Translations under genes and position numbers: made by a program
NCBI GenBank assembly: GCA_014218235.1
Contig: CM024766.1
Coordinates: forward strand, 20,557,346 to 20,621,345
Source: Colocasia esculenta
Lineage: Eukaryota > Streptophyta > Magnoliopsida > Alismatales > Araceae
DNA: 64,000 bases
Direction of reading: 5' to 3'
Shown here: positions 1 through 10,381 of the stretch, one piece after another
How positions within the stretch are numbered: the first letter of the stretch is position 1
Layout of the letters: each line of letters begins with the position of its first letter
Notes under the pieces: model-generated
The model's input: only the letters and a program-made list of their open reading frames with translations
What the model was told of the DNA's origin: nothing
Databases searched by the model: none

Positions 1-89
1 CTAGAGGCTTATTTGCCGACTATTCACGTCTCAGAATATCTCGATTTTAACTCTAAATATTTTCACTGCATAATTCTTGGGACGTGACA
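1..89 (+). mobile_element. LTR 3'-end fragment (gypsy-type)
   Basis: The piece ends in GGGACGTGACA, a typical LTR terminus. Its first 35 bases recur with few changes at 25337-25371 (CTAGAGGCTTATTTG and onwards), where a related LTR runs up to the element starting at 25406. I read it as the U5 end of a gypsy-type LTR whose body lies left of the window. It has no coding capacity. Confidence 0.4.
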
Positions 90-302
90 TGGGCCATGAA
101 TAAATTCATGATAGGAAAATAAACCCAAAATTGAATGGGGTAAATTATCACCCTTTCACACTTATTGGACTTCAAATTGACCCCAATTCATGTGTGAAAC
201 CTAGAATAAGTTTCCTAGTGTGTCTTCATCCCAAATTGGGAGAGAAATATCCAAAGTATGGAAGGAATTCCAAAAATTCGTAGCTTTGGTTTCCTAATCT
301 TA
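90..302 (+). mobile_element. LTR U3 fragment, left of the CACTA insertion
   Basis: This is AT-rich non-coding sequence that resumes at 22636 after the CACTA transposon. The joined sequence would place this U3-like part just upstream of a TATA box (TATAAA, 22665-22670), the same arrangement as in the solo LTR at 41351-45170. The last three bases before the transposon are TTA. Confidence 0.4.
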
Positions 303-330
303 CACTACAAGAAAAAGCACATTTAGAGAC
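303..330. repeat. CACTA left terminal inverted repeat
   Basis: The repeat begins CACTACAAGAAAAAG and runs into TTTAGAGACCGA. It pairs with the right terminus at 22608-22635. The outer five bases match the family signature exactly. Confidence 0.9.
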
Positions 331-800
331 CGACAATTTTGGTCTCTATTTGGTCACTATTCGGTCACTAAATGTTCCAGAGACCGAATAGAGACCGAAA
401 TTGTCGGTGAAGAATTTTTGTCATAAATCTGTGAACGAAAATTGTCAGTCACTAATCAGTCATTGTTAGTGACCGATTATTTGCAGTCGCTGATAGTCAT
501 CATTAGCGACTGAAAACTTCAGTCACTATTTCAGTCACTAAAATAGTCACCGAATAGTGACTGAGCACATTCAATCACTATGACGGTCACTAATTTAGTG
601 ACTGCGTTAGTGACTGAAAGCGTCGGTCGCTATCGGCGATCGAAGGCATTCGGTCACTATTTCGGTCACTAAAATAGTGACCGACTAGTGACAGAGGTCG
701 TCGGCGCTGATAGCGACTGACATTTTTAGGTCACAAATCGGTCACTTTTTAGTGACCGAAATAGTGACTGATTATTTCGCTCCACTAATCGGTCTCTATA
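330..800. repeat. Left subterminal repeat zone of the CACTA element
   Basis: More than a dozen copies of TCGGTCACTA-like words occur in both orientations (AGTGACCGA, TAGTGACTGA). They often sit back to back as AGTGACCGAATAGTGACTG. In this superfamily such words are transposase-binding sites. The zone is non-coding. Confidence 0.85.
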
Positions 801-859
801 TTTTTAATTTATTTTATAATATATATATATTTAAGAAAATAACCTATGAAAATAAAAAA

Positions 860-1000
860 CTATAAAAGTCCACAACAATAACACAATAATAAACATCCCA
901 ACAATAATAAATATCCACAATAATAATAAAAATGTCACAATAATATAAAAAATGTCCCACAACAATAATAAATGTCCACAATAATACATAACAATGAAAT
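860..1000. repeat. AT-rich simple repeat (ACAATAATAA type)
   Basis: Degenerate tandem copies of CACAATAATAAATGTCC-like units occupy this stretch between the left subterminal zone and the possible last exon of ORF1. I see no gene in it. Confidence 0.6.
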
Positions 1001-1154
1001 GAAAATCATGAATCCTCGTCCTCGTCCCACACCACCCGATGAAGGAACCTACAATAGATATATAACAATAATAAGTTAAATTTAAATACTACTATAAGCA
1101 ATAAATCATTAAAAATTTTAGATTTTATTCACTAACTTTGAAACTAAATTAACT

Positions 1155-3140
1155 AGCTTAATGTGAATTTGAGCGTCGAGCTCAACCGGGAGTCCGAATT
1201 GAACTCCGTCAGTTTCCACAAGTCACAACCATCGCCCTGGCCGTACTGGAAAAAACTGGAGGCTAATTGGATTAGTATTTCTAATTTTGGACCCCCAAAC
1301 CTATGTTTTTCATTTTTAAACTAACTAATTTGCCAATGTGAATTTGAGCGTCGAGCTCAAACCGGGAGTCCGAATTGAACTCGTCAGTTTTCACAAGTTA
1401 CACTCATCGCCCCGACCATGCTGGAACAAACCGGAGGCCATTGGATAGTATTTCTAATTTTGGACCCCCAAACCTACTTCTTCATTTTTTAAACTAAACT
1501 AACTTGCTTAATGTGAATTTGAGCGTCGAGCTCAAACCGGGAGTCCGAATTGACTCCGTCAGTTTTCACAAGTCACACTCATCACCCCGACTGTGCTGAA
1601 ACAAACTGGAGGCCAATCAGATTAATATTTCTATTTTGGACCCTCAAACCTAGCTAAGTTCTTCCTTTTTAAACATTTTAAAACTAACTAACTTGCTTAA
1701 TGTGAATTTGAGCGTCAGCTCAACCGGGAGTCCGAATTGAACTTCGTCAGTTTTCACAAGTCACTCATCTCGCCCCGACGGTGCTGGAACAATCAGGTCG
1801 ATTGGATTAGTATTTTAATTTAGACCCCAAACCTAGCTAACTTCTTCCTTTTTAAACAAAGCAAACAAAACTAACTTTCTTAATGTGAATTTGAGCGTCG
1901 AGCTCAAACCTGGAGTCTGAACTAACTCCGTCATTTTCACAAGTCACAACTATGCCCTGGCCTTGCTGGAAAAAAACTGGGCCATCAGATTAGTATTTCT
2001 AATTTTGGACCCCAAAACCTAAGTTCTTCATTTTTAAACTAAACTAACTTGCTTAATGTGAATTTGAGCGTCGAGCTCAAACCGATAGTTCGAATTGAAC
2101 TCCGTCAGTTTCCACAAGTCACACTCATCGCCCCGACCATGTTAGAACAACTAGAGGCCGATTGGATTAGTATTTCTAATTTTGGACCCCCAACCTAGCT
2201 AAGTTCTTCCTTTTTAAACAAAACAAAACAAAACTAACTTGCTTAAAAGTGAATTTGACCGTCGAGCTCAAACCGGGAGTCCGAACTAACTCCGTCAGTT
2301 TCCACAAGTCACAACCATCGCCCTAGCCGTGTTGGAAAAACCGGAGGGCAATCGAATTAGTATTTATAATTTTTGGACCCCCAAACCTAAGTTCTTCATT
2401 TATAAACTAAACTAACTTGCTTAATGTGAATTTGAGCGTCGAGCTCAAACGGTGTCCGAATTGAACTCTGTCAGTTTCCACAAGCCACACTCATCGCCCG
2501 ACCGTGCTGGAACAAACCAGAGGCTGATCGGATTAGTATTTCTAATTTTGGACCCCTAACCTAGCTAAGTTCTTCCTTTTTAACAAAACAAATAAAACTA
2601 ACTTGCTTAAAAATGAATTTGAGCGTCGAGCTCAAACCGGGAGTCCGAACTGAACTCCGTCAGTTTTCCACAAGTCACAACCATCGCCCGGCCGTGCTGG
2701 AAAAAACCGAAGGCCAATCGGATTAGTATTTCAAATTTTGGACCTCCAAACCTAAGTTCTTCATTTTAAAACTAAACTAACTTGCTTAATGTGAATTTGA
2801 GCGTCGAGCTCAAACCGAGAGTCCGAATTGAACTCCGTCAGTTTTCACAAGTCACACTCATTGCCCAGATCGTACTGGAACAAACTGAGGCCGATCGGAT
2901 TAGTATTTCTAATTTTGGACCCCCAAACCTAACTTCTTCATTTTTAACTAAACTAACTTGCTTAATGTGAATTTGAGCGTCGAGCTCAAACAGGAGTCTG
3001 AATTGAACCGTCAGTTTTCACAAGTTACACTCATTTCCCCCCGACCGTGCTGGAAGGAACCGGAGGCCAATCGGATTAGTATTTCTTATTTTGGAACCCC
3101 CAACCTAGCTAAGTTCTTCCTTTTTAATAAAACAAAACTA
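1155..3140. repeat. 11-copy tandem array, about 180-bp unit
   Basis: Eleven copies begin with TGTGAATTTGAGCGTCGAGC or a close variant at about 1159, 1335, 1510, 1699, 1882, 2054, 2246, 2421, 2609, 2788 and 2964. The period ranges from about 172 to 192 bp. Two spacer types alternate irregularly. The short one carries AACCTAAGTTCTTCATTTTT; the long one carries AACCTAGCTAAGTTCTTCC followed by an A/C-rich tail. Short open frames inside are by-products of the repeat. The array lies just downstream (minus strand) of the last well-supported ORF1 exon, and may be inside its final intron. Confidence 0.9.
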
Positions 3141-3186
3141 AAATTGACTGTTAAATAGAAAAGCTAAAATAAATCAATTTACTCAC

Positions 3187-5434
3187 ATGAGGGGCCCGTG
3201 CTGATGTCGATGGTGCTACCTGAAGAGGAATGCTGACCTGGGAGAGGGCCTGGAGATAGACTGGGAGAGGGCTTGGAGAGCTGGGTCGGACAGCGTTGGA
3301 CACCTGTGTCTGTATCGTGTGGACTAGACGAGACTCCATCATCTGGCCAGACGACTCCATCGTCTGGGCCATGAGACTCCAACCAGAGATCTCATCTCGA
3401 ATGAAGCCCATCATCTCACTCAGAGAAGTACCTGGAGCACCAGCTGTGGTGAATGCACTAGTCTGTGAGGCTGAACTCGAGGCGCCAGATAACACCCTGC
3501 TCGTGTCCATACTGTGCCCAAAACCATACACATGGCCTTTCTTTGGGGCACAGATGCCGCAACCCATACCTCAGGATCTAACTGCGGCTGCTCCTCCCCC
3601 CCGGCGTACTTCTCTGTCATTTGTTGGCTATACGACTCCTGCAAAAAAATTGACAATGTAATATTAATCTGTAACGAAAAAATAATAGTGAATAGACTGT
3701 AAATACTTACCGCAACCTCTCGGGCTCTATCGCTAATGTACTGATCCGTCCCCTTTTTCTTATGTGTCTTATCAAAACACCTCCTGAAATGTCGGAGGCC
3801 GTTTTAGCTCATTTTCCTATTTCACAGAAAAACATGCATAAATGAGTACCTATATGAATAAAATATATCACAAATGGACATATGACTTACCAATCTGGAC
3901 TGATGGGTCGCAAAGGAGACGGACCCACTTGTATGCATGTTGGCCTCTGGATTGGCCCCCCGATTCACTTTCATTGTTGTGGAGGTTTGTTGCCATCTCT
4001 CTGTGGCCCATATGTTGCACAAACTTTCCCAGTAGTCTCTCCTCATCCATGTCGGTGCGCGCTCCCTCCAAAGAGTCAGGTCTGCACTCTAACAAACTTT
4101 TTGTGCATTTTTCCTCACATTATACAACAAATGCTTAAAATTTGATCTGGCGGTGGTCGTCCATACTAATCGAGACCACGCCTCGTCCGAACGACGCTTG
4201 AATTGATGATTGCTCTGTACAGATAAGTTAGTTAACTGAATGTAGGAATAAGAAAATAAATAAATTATAATAAGAAATACATACCATGAACATCTGATAC
4301 AACAACTCCTGGACCTCCATCGGGAAATCATTGAATCTATGAATAGGCCCAAAAAGTGTGCCTGAATTGTTCTTGTGATGAATTGAGACGCTTGGGCTTT
4401 ATTTTATCACTGTAATTATGTAACTTGTTAGTATGAATTTATGAACTAAATATACATCCTTAATAAAAGATACATATAAGTTTTTTACGTACCCATTTAT
4501 CCACACCTCCCACAGAGTGCTGTCATAAAAACTGCCTCCCCCCTCCTGTAGACTAACAACATCCTCTGGCACCGGACCTGGACAAAATGCACAACGACAT
4601 AAGTAATGTACAGAATATAAATAATGACTATACAATACTTACAAATTTAAATATACATACCTACTATTGTATGAGGAGAAGGTGTAGACTGACCCGAGCC
4701 TGTAACATTTTAATTTTTAATGGCATAAGAATCAATGCACAATGAAAGTACAACTTTAAATATACATACCTGCTGCTATAGGAGGAGCCACAGAGGAAGG
4801 ACCAGTAGCTGTAACAAGAATATATGGCATAAATAATATGTATAAATAATGATTATACAAATACTTGCAAAATGAAATATACATACCTGGTACTCTAGGA
4901 TGAGGAGGTGTAAACTCACCCAAACCTGTAATAATTTTATGGCATAAGAATCAATGCACAATGAAAGTGCAACTTTAAATATACATACCTGCTGCTACAA
5001 GAGGAGGGATAGAGGAAGGACTAGCAGCTATAACAATTTAAATGACATAAATAATATGTATAAATAATGCACAAAGAAAAATACAACTTCAAATATACAA
5101 TGTACAAGATATAAATAATGACTATCAAATACTTGCAAATTGAAATATACATACCTAGTACTCTAGGATGAGGAGGTGTAACTCACCCGAACCTATAAGA
5201 ATTTTATGGCATAAGAATCAATGCACAATGAAAGTAGAACTTTAAATATATACCTGCTGCTACAGGAGGAGGACAGACGAAGAACCAGAAGCTATAACAA
5301 TTTAAATGGTTAATAATATGTATAAATAATACATAAAAAATACACTAGAAAATATACATACCTGATGCCGCGAACAAACCCTTCCCACGACTGCTCCTCC
5401 CAGAACTGGAGCTCGATCGTGCTCCACGCACCAT
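3187..5434 (-). pseudogene. PTTA-like ORF1 (plant En/Spm second protein), many short exons
   Basis: This is the second CACTA gene. Proteins of this family (plant transposase Ptta/En/Spm) accompany TNP2, and some bind subterminal repeats. The start is the ATG at 5434, giving an Arg/Ser-rich first exon (5362-5434). Exons I can place by AG/GT borders and phase are 5362-5434, six microexons (4661-5291), 4493-4577, 4285-4409, 3891-4214, 3711-3816 and 3187-3638. Conserved family features include HTSGSVSFATH near 3900, FDKTHKKKGTDQY near 3770 (after one indel), and GHVYGFG near 3540. A Gln/Ser-rich tail follows. The GTGAGT donor at 3186 predicts one more exon; a candidate is an acidic stretch ending about 1005-1048, across the tandem array. 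Damage includes a TAG at 4089-4091 and single-base slips in T runs near 4340 and 3770 and near 3550. It lies 140 bp downstream of TNP2 on the same strand. Confidence 0.75.
4661..5291 (-). other. Alternating array of six 39-base microexons in ORF1
   Basis: On the minus strand the order is X1 5254-5291, Y1 5155-5192, X2 4989-5027, Y2 4887-4925, X3 4770-4808, Y3 4661-4699. Each is preceded by TATAG or TACAG and followed by GTATGTATAT (GTATATAT for X1). X2, Y2, X3 and Y3 are exactly 39 bases and open in phase 1, the phase left by the first exon and accepted by the exon at 4493-4577. X3 encodes ATGPSSVAPPIAA; Y2 encodes GLGEFTPPHPRVP. X1 and Y1 are 38 bases, each having lost one base. The exon-intron pair repeats every 219-268 bp, so the array arose by tandem duplication of two microexons with their introns. 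Confidence 0.75.
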
Positions 5435-5577
5435 ATCTTCATAGGGAGCATAAAAATTAATGTTCATTAGTCAATTGCTTATATTGAAAGTGGGCTACTT
5501 TAAATATACTAAACTATGTGAAAAAATTCTACCTATTTTTATGATATCTATTTTCTCCTCAGATGATGAGGATATAT

Positions 5578-8500
5578 CTAATTCACCCCATCTTCATCAT
5601 CATCTTCACATTCATCACTGGTATATTCCTCCTCCTCATTAGAACTTTCACATTCATTATCTATTCGCCTTCCACTACTCCCCTTTATCTCATGTGGATC
5701 GACTTCTTCGACTTCATTTCCTTTAGACAAGGAAATTGGCGCTTCCGATTCGTCTTCTCCAATATGAGCTGTCAACTCTACATTTTCAACCAAGTTTTCT
5801 TGAAAGAATTCTGCGTTGACCTCTTCAGGTGTCTGATCAGTCATGTCCAATTCATAATCAGAGAATAGTCTTGACTTAACTCTGCAAACTACCCACCAAT
5901 CATTTCGTTCTTTGTTTGTAGATGATGGATAGCTTGTATAGTACACCTCTGGCTTGTGTGGCTAAAATGAATGGCTCATAAGTATTCAATTTCGACTTAT
6001 GTTTAAGCTCGGCAATCCCATGCGTTGTGTCATTTCGAATGGAATTTGGATCAAACCAATGACACTTAACAAGAATATATGATTGTCTTGTTCTAGATAT
6101 TGCAACTGTAAGATCTCCTCTACATTACCATAGTAGTCATATTCCTTTTATTGTATGTACTTCCTTTAACACATGTGCCATTGTTCATGGTAGATTTACT
6201 CTGCCCAGTCTTTTGTATGAAATCTATACCCATTCACAATAAATCCAAGATAGTTCTGTGCAATTTTCGACGGCCATAGGCTATCTAACGAACTCTTTCA
6301 TCAGTAATTAAACCTTGTTCAACCTACATATAGAGAAGACTAGTTAAAAAGTGAACATAATTATCTTGAATACTCTTTGAGCATGTACACTTACGCGTTT
6401 TCTTAGCCATAAGGCTAATGACTTCTCTCGTTCTTTTTCAACCTCATAATCAGTGAGATGTGGATTTATTTGAATTATTTCTGAATCAAATTGTCTATAA
6501 TATGAATAGAAGACCACCTTCAATAGCTAGAATAAGGGCAAATAAGTTATATACACAATAAATTGTGAGTTTAGCACTTACTCAACATAACACTCTAGCT
6601 CAACACAATTTAAAAGAATATATATCTCTGCAGCGCATAACTCTCTGTCATCCAGTATGCGAGTTGAAGAATGTCCGAAGGCACGTCCAGGATGATTAAA
6701 TATGGAGAGTCGATCTGAACACACAGATTCCCCCCCATCATCATTACGTGGAGGTTGAGTAGGACGAGTTTGTATGTCTGCTTCAAAGTACATCAAATAA
6801 AAGTTTGAGATTTCCTCCATAATGTATGCCTCAGCAATAGAATCCTCCACTTTTGCTTTATTTTGGACTTTTATTTTGAGGTCATGCATACACCTACATC
6901 AACAATGTACAAGACAAATAGGAAACGTATCATATATAAGGTGCAATTCTAAGAAGAAAAAAAGATAATATTTGCATATACCTCACAAATGGATACATCC
7001 ATCTATATTGTACTGGCCCTTCAACTTTAGCTTCATATGGTAGATGTCGAGTAAATGCTCCATCGAATCGAAGAATGCACGGAAATATCTTCTCTAACTT
7101 GCATACGATGGTGACCACATTCTGTTCGATAGTTTGCACATCCTCAAGCCTGAGTTCTGATGCACATAGAATCATGAAAAATCGACTCAGCTCAGACAAT
7201 GCTCCCCATAGAGGCTTCGGCAACATGTCACGAAATGCAATAGGTAGCAACCTTTGCATGAACACATGACAGTCATGACTCTTCATTCCATATATTTTTC
7301 CCTCACTGACCAGAATGACAGAACGAGCAATATTAGACACATAACCGTCAGAAATCTCAACTGTTTCAGCCACACACACTTCCTTTACTTGTCCTCCTCT
7401 AAGCACATAAACTGCTTTTGGTTTAATTATTTCCCATTTCTTCAACAAGTTCTAATTCTGGACGTTTACAAAGCATGGACAAGTCTAAACGTGCATTCCC
7501 GTTGTCCTTTGTTTTACCTTTTATGTCCATAACGGTGTTGAACACATTATCAAAGACATTTTTCTCAATATGCATCACGTCCAGATTGTGCCGCACAAGA
7601 AGAGTCGACCAATAAGGTAGCTCCCAGAAAATGCTTCTCTTCACCCAGTTGTGCTCCTTCCCAAAACCTTAAAGGTGTCGGGTACTGCCATCAGTTGTGT
7701 GATATCTGGAAAATTTTCTACACATGCTGCCATATGATGAACGAACAACCTCTCGAATATAACTTCATCTCGTTCCACTCTGTTCTTTAGGAATGCATCT
7801 TTTGTCTTCTGAAAGGGTGATCAGCTGCTAAAAACTGTCGATGGCAATCAAACCAGCATGACTTCCCACCATGTTTAAGTACAAATGATTTGGTATTATC
7901 CATACAGTAAGGACATGCTAGCCTCCCATGTGTGCTCCAACCAGATAGCATTCCATATGCAAGAAAATCACTTATCGTCCGCATTGAACCCTCATGGTGA
8001 AATTTTGCTTTCTAGATGCATCATAAGTATTAACCTCCTCAGTCCATAATAATTTCAATTCATCAATCAATGGTCTGAGATAGATGTCTATATTTTTTGT
8101 AGGACTTTTCGAACCAGGAATCAATAAGGATAGGAACAAATTCTCTCGCTTCATGCACATGCTCGGACGAAGGTTGTATGGTGTCACGAACACTAGCTAG
8201 CTGGAGTAGGAAGCAACTGAACCTCCAAATGGATTGAATTCGTCAGTGCACAAACCAAGCCTCACATTACGCGACTCCATTGAGAAGATAGGATGAGCAT
8301 GGTTGAAATGAGTCCAAGCTTCGCCATCTGCAGGATGAGTCATAATATCCTCGTCTCGACATACTCTTTCTACGTGCCACCTCATATGTCGAGCTGTCTT
8401 TGAAGACATATACATCCACTGCAGTCTTGGTGTAAGGGGGAAATATCGCAATGACGCATAAGGTGTATCCTTTCCCCAAGAATTGGCCCCTAATCTTTTA

Positions 8501-9224
8501 AGTTTAAACATATCATGATGGCAAACTGAACATGATACCTTATCTGCATCCTCTTTGTCATACAATATACAATGATTAGGACATGCATCTATTTTCACAT
8601 ATCCAAGTCCTAAATCATTGACCATCTTCTTAGCACGATAAAATTTGGAGGCAGCTTCTCATCTCGAGGTAACATGCTCTTGATGATGAGGAGGAGACGA
8701 TCAAAGCGATTCTCACTTATATGAAATTCAGATTTCAAGTTCAGCAACTGTGACATCGCTGACAACCGAGTGTGTTTTTGACAACCATCCCACAATGGCT
8801 CATCAGCATCCTTAAGTAACTGATAGAATATTTCGGATCCCTTGTTTGGCACGTCTTCAGCGTATACAGGATCCTCATGTACATTGAATGTCGGACCAGC
8901 ATCATCTACAACCATATCCACGTACGTACTTGTGCCTTCCACATTACTAGGCTCGTGCGATCATTGCTCCTCACCATGACATGTCCAATTCATATAACCT
9001 TCAACAAACCCTTTTTCGTATAAATGGCGTTGAACCTCCCATGGTGAATTCCACTTCAAATTTTTACAAATCATGCAAGGACATTGGATGCAACCTTCAC
9101 TGTCTACTACTGCATTTGGATTCCCCAATGCAAACTGAATGAAAGTCTCAACTCCGACCCTAAACTCCACAGACACCACATGATCAACTATTCTACGATA
9201 CATCCATGAACGGTCTGAAGCCAT
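5578..9224 (-). pseudogene. TNP2-type CACTA transposase, decayed
   Basis: This is the catalytic transposase, which cuts and joins the element ends. The start MASDRSWMY at 9224 opens the transposase-associated domain, with its Cys pattern CPCMIC near 9070. The core follows at about 8940-7430. Landmarks are CPNHCILYDKED, the zinc-like CSVCHH near 8520, MRWHVE near 8370, DEFNPFG near 8230, and DVMHIEKNVFDN near 7560. A DUF4218 region lies at about 7450-6930 (MKSHDCHVFMQRLLP, then VQYRWMYPF). Further C-terminal exons follow at 6889-6578 and 5946-5578, the last ending in an acidic tail before a stop. In-frame stops occur after HGEEQ (about 8958), after GGSVASYSS (about 8200) and in the 7650-7970 stretch. 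At least one frame change lies near 8630. No single reading frame survives, so the gene is inactive. Confidence 0.88.
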
Positions 9225-9344
9225 TTTTTTCCTGCACCCAACCAATATTAACAGACAAATAACTTTAAAATTCAAACTCACACATCCTTCGATGCAACCG
9301 AAATGAATAGGAAGGATATATTATTTAGATCATCACTTTTTACC

Positions 9345-9618
9345 CATTTGTGAATATTTGATCGCACTCAGATGGCCATTTACTATGTGTTTGTATAAAT
9401 TGTGAAAAATTTCGGCAGCATCTCCCCACACCTCTCTGATATACCAAAAATATTTATTGATTAAGATATTTCTTAAACAGTTACTAATAAGTGGTTAAGA
9501 AAATATTCTAAATCATAAAGGTATATCAGAGAGGAGGAGTAGACCCACCATATTTTCAACAAATAATACAAACATATAGTAAATGACCATCTAACTGCGA
9601 TCAAACATTCACAAACTG
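9345..9618. repeat. Long hairpin upstream of TNP2
   Basis: The left arm (9345-9478) and right arm (9489-9618) are near-perfect inverse copies with a very small loop. For example, GATATACC at 9438-9445 pairs with GGTATATC at 9520-9527, and TTTGATCGCA pairs with TGCGATCAAA. The hairpin ends about 120 bases before the TNP2 start codon. It may be a palindromic MITE or an internal duplication of the element leader. Transcribed, it would fold into about 130 bp of imperfect double-stranded RNA. Confidence 0.85.
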
Positions 9619-9942
9619 TCCAAAATGGGACAATTCAGGCTTTGAGTTAGATATACATGTTCTCATCATTGAAAATAAGACTCGTGCACATCAATCCCAA
9701 AGTCTTGAACGGGAAGGTTCATTGACACGGGCTTAACACGCTCTCGTGAGGTGTGTGCAGTGATAAATTGCTATACATGCATAGATCAAATTTAAAAACC
9801 ACATAAATATGAAAGGAAAATGAAAACAAAATATTACATGTGAACAAGTGCAATACTTAACCAAATTCACACATACATCTAAATGAATTACATGAAAGTA
9901 TGAACTGCAATATTAATCAAGAAAAAAAATTCGTAGTAAAAA

Positions 9943-10381
9943 AATTTCTTGCAAGTATTTGAACAACTTCAAAGGGAAAAAAAAGGTTGCATTGGCCCTG
10001 TGTTCCTGAATTTCACCTACTTACATGGCAACCAGTAGCTAACAGGAAAATATTTGGGGGAGTCAGGTTCGAAGAAATGGAGAGGGACTGCCTACCTGCC
10101 CATGGGGCCACTGCGAACCTTCACAAACGCCTATTCACATTCGCGACTCTGGTGCATGTTTGGCAAAACATGCATCTGTGAGGAGTCACTGAGTGTGAAA
10201 GGCATTCGTGAAGGTTCATTGCGCCCCATGGGCAGGTAGGTAGTCCCTCTCCATTTCTCTGAACCTGACTCCCCCAAATCTTTCCTGTCAGCTACTGGTT
10301 GTGTGTAAGTAGTGAAATTCATGAACACAGGGCCGTGCACCCTTTTTTTTTCTTAAAGTTGTTCAACACCTTTCAAGAAAT
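9943..10381. repeat. 440-bp palindromic (foldback) element
   Basis: The termini are ATTTCTTG and CAAGAAAT, and the arms match through to the centre near 10165. Examples are GGCCCTGTGTTC pairing with GAACACAGGGCC and CTACCTGCCCATGGGG pairing with CCCCATGGGCAGGTAG. No coding potential is credible; the short open frames here mirror each other because of the palindrome. Similar sequence (ATATTACAT ... AAGTGCAATACT) lies just outside both ends, at about 9831 and 10378, so a larger duplication may have accompanied the insertion. Confidence 0.85.

Noticed and set aside
2782..3158. Two similar open frames starting MLNVNLSVEL
   Set aside because: They are neighbouring copies of the 180-bp tandem repeat; the frame is not open in most other copies.
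9987..10340. Three mutually similar open frames on opposite strands
   Set aside because: They arise from the two arms of the 440-bp palindrome.
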